From Atopobiaceae bacterium (GTDB taxonomy: Bacteria; Actinomycetota; Coriobacteriia; Coriobacteriales; Atopobiaceae), in assembly GCA_017460265.1 (NCBI GenBank), contig JAFUBJ010000287.1:1-7007 (forward strand): 7,007 bases of DNA. Reading direction: 5' to 3'. Of the stretch, positions 5,660 to 7,007 are shown in pieces. Both the position numbers and the translations under genes were made by a program. Each line of letters opens with the position of its first letter. The stretch's first letter is position 1. Below the pieces are notes generated by a model. That model saw only the letters and a list, made by a program, of their open reading frames with translations, ran no database searches and was not told the DNA's origin.

Positions 5660-6113
5660 CGTGGAGATCGAGAACCACCTCGACCCCTTGTTCGGACTTG
5701 GCGCGACGGTCATCGCCAAGGGGCGCACCGACCGCGAGACCGCCCGGTCCTTCCTGGGACAGCCCGCGTTCATCGTGGCGGGCAAGCCACCGGAGGTCGC
5801 GCCCCTGCACCCCAAGGTGGCACGCGTCATCGTCAACGGCCCTGCCACGGTCGTCTTCTGGGACGACGGCGAGAAGACCGTCGTGAAGTGCCGCGAGTGC
5901 GAGAGTTGCCGCTTCGCCAAGTCCGGCTCCGCCACCGAGGCAGAAGAGATGACCGTCTTCGAGGCGCTCGCTCACAACGTCCTGCTGAACACGAGGTGCG
6001 CGATACGCGACGACCCCGAGAAGGCGGGGATGGCGGCGCGGCTCAAGCGCCGCTACCGCAACTGGCAGGACGTCGGCCGCCGCGAGTTCCCCGAGGGTGA
6101 CGGAGATGAGTGA
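5646..6113 (+). CDS. Conserved phage protein (VIVNGPATVVFWDDG family) with Cys cluster
   Basis: 155 residues from ATG 5646; a second ATG at 5649 is equally possible, since GGAGA (5636-5640) is 5 or 8 bases away. The segment HPKVARVIVNGPATVVFWDDG followed by EKTVVKC is a signature I recognise from many small phage proteins of unknown function, where it is normally followed by a short helical tail. Here KC leads into Cys82-x2-Cys85-x2-Cys88 (CRECESC), then a helical stretch with Cys118 (NTRCAIRDD). Four Cys could bind zinc. The first 50 or so residues are an N-terminal extension. The C-terminal part is basic (KRRYRNWQDVGRREF). The stop TGA lies inside the next gene. The family is recognised; its role is unknown. 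Confidence 0.78.
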   Translation: MMADSVEIENHLDPLFGLGATVIAKGRTDRETARSFLGQPAFIVAGKPPEVAPLHPKVARVIVNGPATVVFWDDGEKTVVKCRECESCRFAKSGSATEAEEMTVFEALAHNVLLNTRCAIRDDPEKAGMAARLKRRYRNWQDVGRREFPEGDGDE

Positions 6114-6279
6114 CGTCCGCGTGAAGGGCGGGAGGCTCCTCGGGCACCTCGGCAGGGTCCTCCACTACTTCGAGGTGTGGTGGCACGGCACCGAGCCTCC
6201 CCACACCATCCAGCTCGGCGAGGTCGTCTACACGCGCCTCGACGAGCCTGACGGCACCCCGGTGAGGAGGGCGCGATGA
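6106..6279 (+). CDS. Very small unknown protein
   Basis: 57 residues, not recognised. ATG 6106 has GAGGGTGA at 6093-6100 five bases upstream; an in-frame GTG at 6097 would add three residues. The protein is compact with aromatic residues (LHYFEVWWHGTEPPHTIQLG, then VVYTRLDEP) and probably folds as a small beta structure. It overlaps the preceding gene by 8 bases and the following gene as ATGA, so it fits the coupled chain. Function cannot be inferred. Confidence 0.62.
   Translation: MSDVRVKGGRLLGHLGRVLHYFEVWWHGTEPPHTIQLGEVVYTRLDEPDGTPVRRAR
6265..6278 (+). promoter_or_regulatory. Ribosome binding site of the HExxH gene
   Basis: AGGAGG at 6265-6270 is five bases before ATG 6276, within the end of the preceding gene. 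It fixes the start. Confidence 0.7.
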
Positions 6280-6668
6280 GGAGGCGGAAGATCAGCACGT
6301 TCGCGAGCGTCGGCGTGATGCCGAACGTCGAGACCGCGCTCTACCACGACGAGGCGAAGCTACGACGCGACCTCGTGTCGCGCGGGATCGAGTGCCCCGA
6401 GCTGTCGGGCGCGCCAGCCCAGACGTTCCCCGAGACCCTCGACGGCGGGACGGTGCACTTCGTGCTGCTCCGCCCCTCCGACCAGCCCCTCTGGGCGCAG
6501 CTTGCGCTGCTGGCCCACGAGGCCACCCATATCGCCGAGCGCTACTTCGAGGAGCTGGGCGAGGACGAACCCGCCTCGGAGGAGCGTGCCTACGTGGTCC
6601 AGAGTGCGTCGGGATGCCTGTTCGACGCCCACCTGCGATGGAGGGAGAAGCATGGCGACCGACCTTAG
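6276..6668 (+). CDS. Small phage HExxH putative metallopeptidase
   Basis: 130 residues. LALLAHEATHIAERYFEE contains HEATH (residues 81-85), the zincin motif in which two His bind zinc and Glu82 activates water. A third ligand is probably Glu102 or Glu103 in ASEERAYVVQ. The order HEAxH, about 17 residues, then E(x)nAYxxQ is shared with small phage proteins of unknown substrate that I recognise from replication and accessory regions. No signal peptide, so it should act in the cytoplasm. The N-terminus is basic (MRRRKISTF). It could process a phage or host protein, or use the metal site structurally. ATGA overlap upstream; its TAG stop lies within the next gene, a 17-base overlap. Confidence 0.78.
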   Translation: MRRRKISTFASVGVMPNVETALYHDEAKLRRDLVSRGIECPELSGAPAQTFPETLDGGTVHFVLLRPSDQPLWAQLALLAHEATHIAERYFEELGEDEPASEERAYVVQSASGCLFDAHLRWREKHGDRP

Positions 6669-6912
6669 ACAGCGGATCTTCGACAACGCGTGCCCCGAGT
6701 GCGGCGGGAAGGTCGTGCTCAGGTGGTCGCGAGCCTCGAAGGCCACCGACGGCACGCCCGTCGGCTTCGCCCATGCGCGCTGCCAGTCCTGCGGGGAGGG
6801 CTGGTACGCGGGACACTACTCCGACTTTCCCGTGGAGGAGGTCGCCGACTCCGTTGGCTGGGACGAGGCCCTGAGCCGCCTCGTGGCCTCCTGCCACCGG
6901 ACCAGCCAGTGA
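6652..6912 (+). CDS. Zinc-ribbon protein of unknown role
   Basis: 86 residues. Start ATG 6652 follows GGAGGGAG (6640-6647). CPECGGK (Cys14, Cys17) and CQSCGEG (Cys44, Cys47), 27 residues apart, form a typical treble-clef or rubredoxin-like zinc ribbon, so zinc binding is likely. The C-terminal half is acidic to neutral (GHYSDFPVEEVADSVGWDEA). Proteins of this kind bind nucleic acid or proteins; which applies cannot be told. It overlaps the HExxH gene by 17 bases in another frame. Confidence 0.76.
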   Translation: MATDLRQRIFDNACPECGGKVVLRWSRASKATDGTPVGFAHARCQSCGEGWYAGHYSDFPVEEVADSVGWDEALSRLVASCHRTSQ

Positions 6913-6919
6913 GAGGACA

Positions 6920-7007
6920 ATGACCATGACAGAGACCATGTTCAGGCAGCTCGCCGCGATCTTCCGCAGGTGGGCAAGCCCGACCAGCCGCTGCGTCCTC
7001 GAAGAGG
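6920..7007 (+). CDS. Start of a further ORF, cut by the window end
   Basis: Open to the end of the window from ATG 6920 (also ATG at 6926, better spaced, eight bases after AGAGGA at 6912-6917). Visible residues begin MTMTETMFRQLAAIFRRWA and run to CVLEE; amphipathic helix-like and basic. Too short to identify. It continues the same strand and tight spacing, so the operon extends beyond the window. Confidence 0.55.
   Translation, partial: MTMTETMFRQLAAIFRRWASPTSRCVLEE

Noticed and set aside
1199..6668. Genome-wide reassignment of TAG to Gln (genetic code 15) to explain the amber codon
   Set aside because: TAG appears as the natural stop of five other genes (2164, 3226, 4304, 5657, 6666). Reading through 4304 and 6666 would extend proteins far across well-supported genes in other frames. 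Early replication genes are also not where recoded phages usually place their TAG codons. Locus-specific suppression is not excluded.
1..7007. CRISPR array, tRNA, insertion sequence, attachment site, diversity-generating repeat or strong terminator
   Set aside because: No regularly spaced repeats, cloverleaf, transposase, template/variable repeat pair or GC hairpin followed by a T run was seen on either strand. Non-coding space is too small to hold them.

Overview
The window is a tightly packed segment of a phage or prophage early region: DNA replication, recombination and small accessory genes. All genes lie on the + strand, with almost no intergenic DNA. Neighbouring genes meet at ATGA or GTGA overlaps, at TAATG, or within about 10 bases. 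Strong AGGAGG-type ribosome binding sites are often embedded in the end of the preceding gene. Base composition is high in GC and third codon positions are overwhelmingly G or C. With the phage-type gene content this suggests a phage of a high-GC Gram-positive host. An intestinal Actinomycetota host such as Coriobacteriia is my best guess, but the sequence does not prove it. I see no tRNA, rRNA, CRISPR array, insertion sequence, promoter or terminator, and no structural or lysis gene.

Layout. 2-1201: 3' part of a phage family B DNA polymerase (motifs A, B and C present). It has no stop codon of its own before the next gene. 1064-1930: an ERF-family single-strand annealing protein, interrupted at codon 46 by an in-frame TAG (1199-1201). 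1927-2166: a small unknown protein. 2167-3228: a YqaJ/lambda-type exonuclease. 3238-3708: a probable single-stranded-DNA-binding protein with a very acidic tail. 3708-3995: a VRR-NUC nuclease. 3992-4306: an unknown protein with a basic tail. 4309-5097: a PrimPol-type primase with a PriCT-1 C-terminus. 5100-6279: four small proteins, one of them a recognisable phage family with a Cys cluster. 6276-6668: a small HExxH putative metallopeptidase. 6652-6912: a zinc-ribbon protein. 6920-end: the start of another ORF.

How they fit together. The exonuclease would resect DNA ends, the annealing protein would pair the exposed strands, and the acidic-tailed protein would coat and hand over single strands. 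VRR-NUC would act on branched or flapped intermediates. Primase and polymerase would copy the genome. A replicative helicase is expected nearby but is not in the window.

The most notable feature is the Pol/ERF junction. The polymerase runs in frame into ERF, and the first stop it meets is a TAG inside the conserved ERF core, after which ERF homology continues in the same frame. TAG is also the apparent normal stop of five other genes here, so wholesale TAG reassignment looks unlikely. A nonsense mutation, a sequence error, or locus-specific readthrough remain possible.
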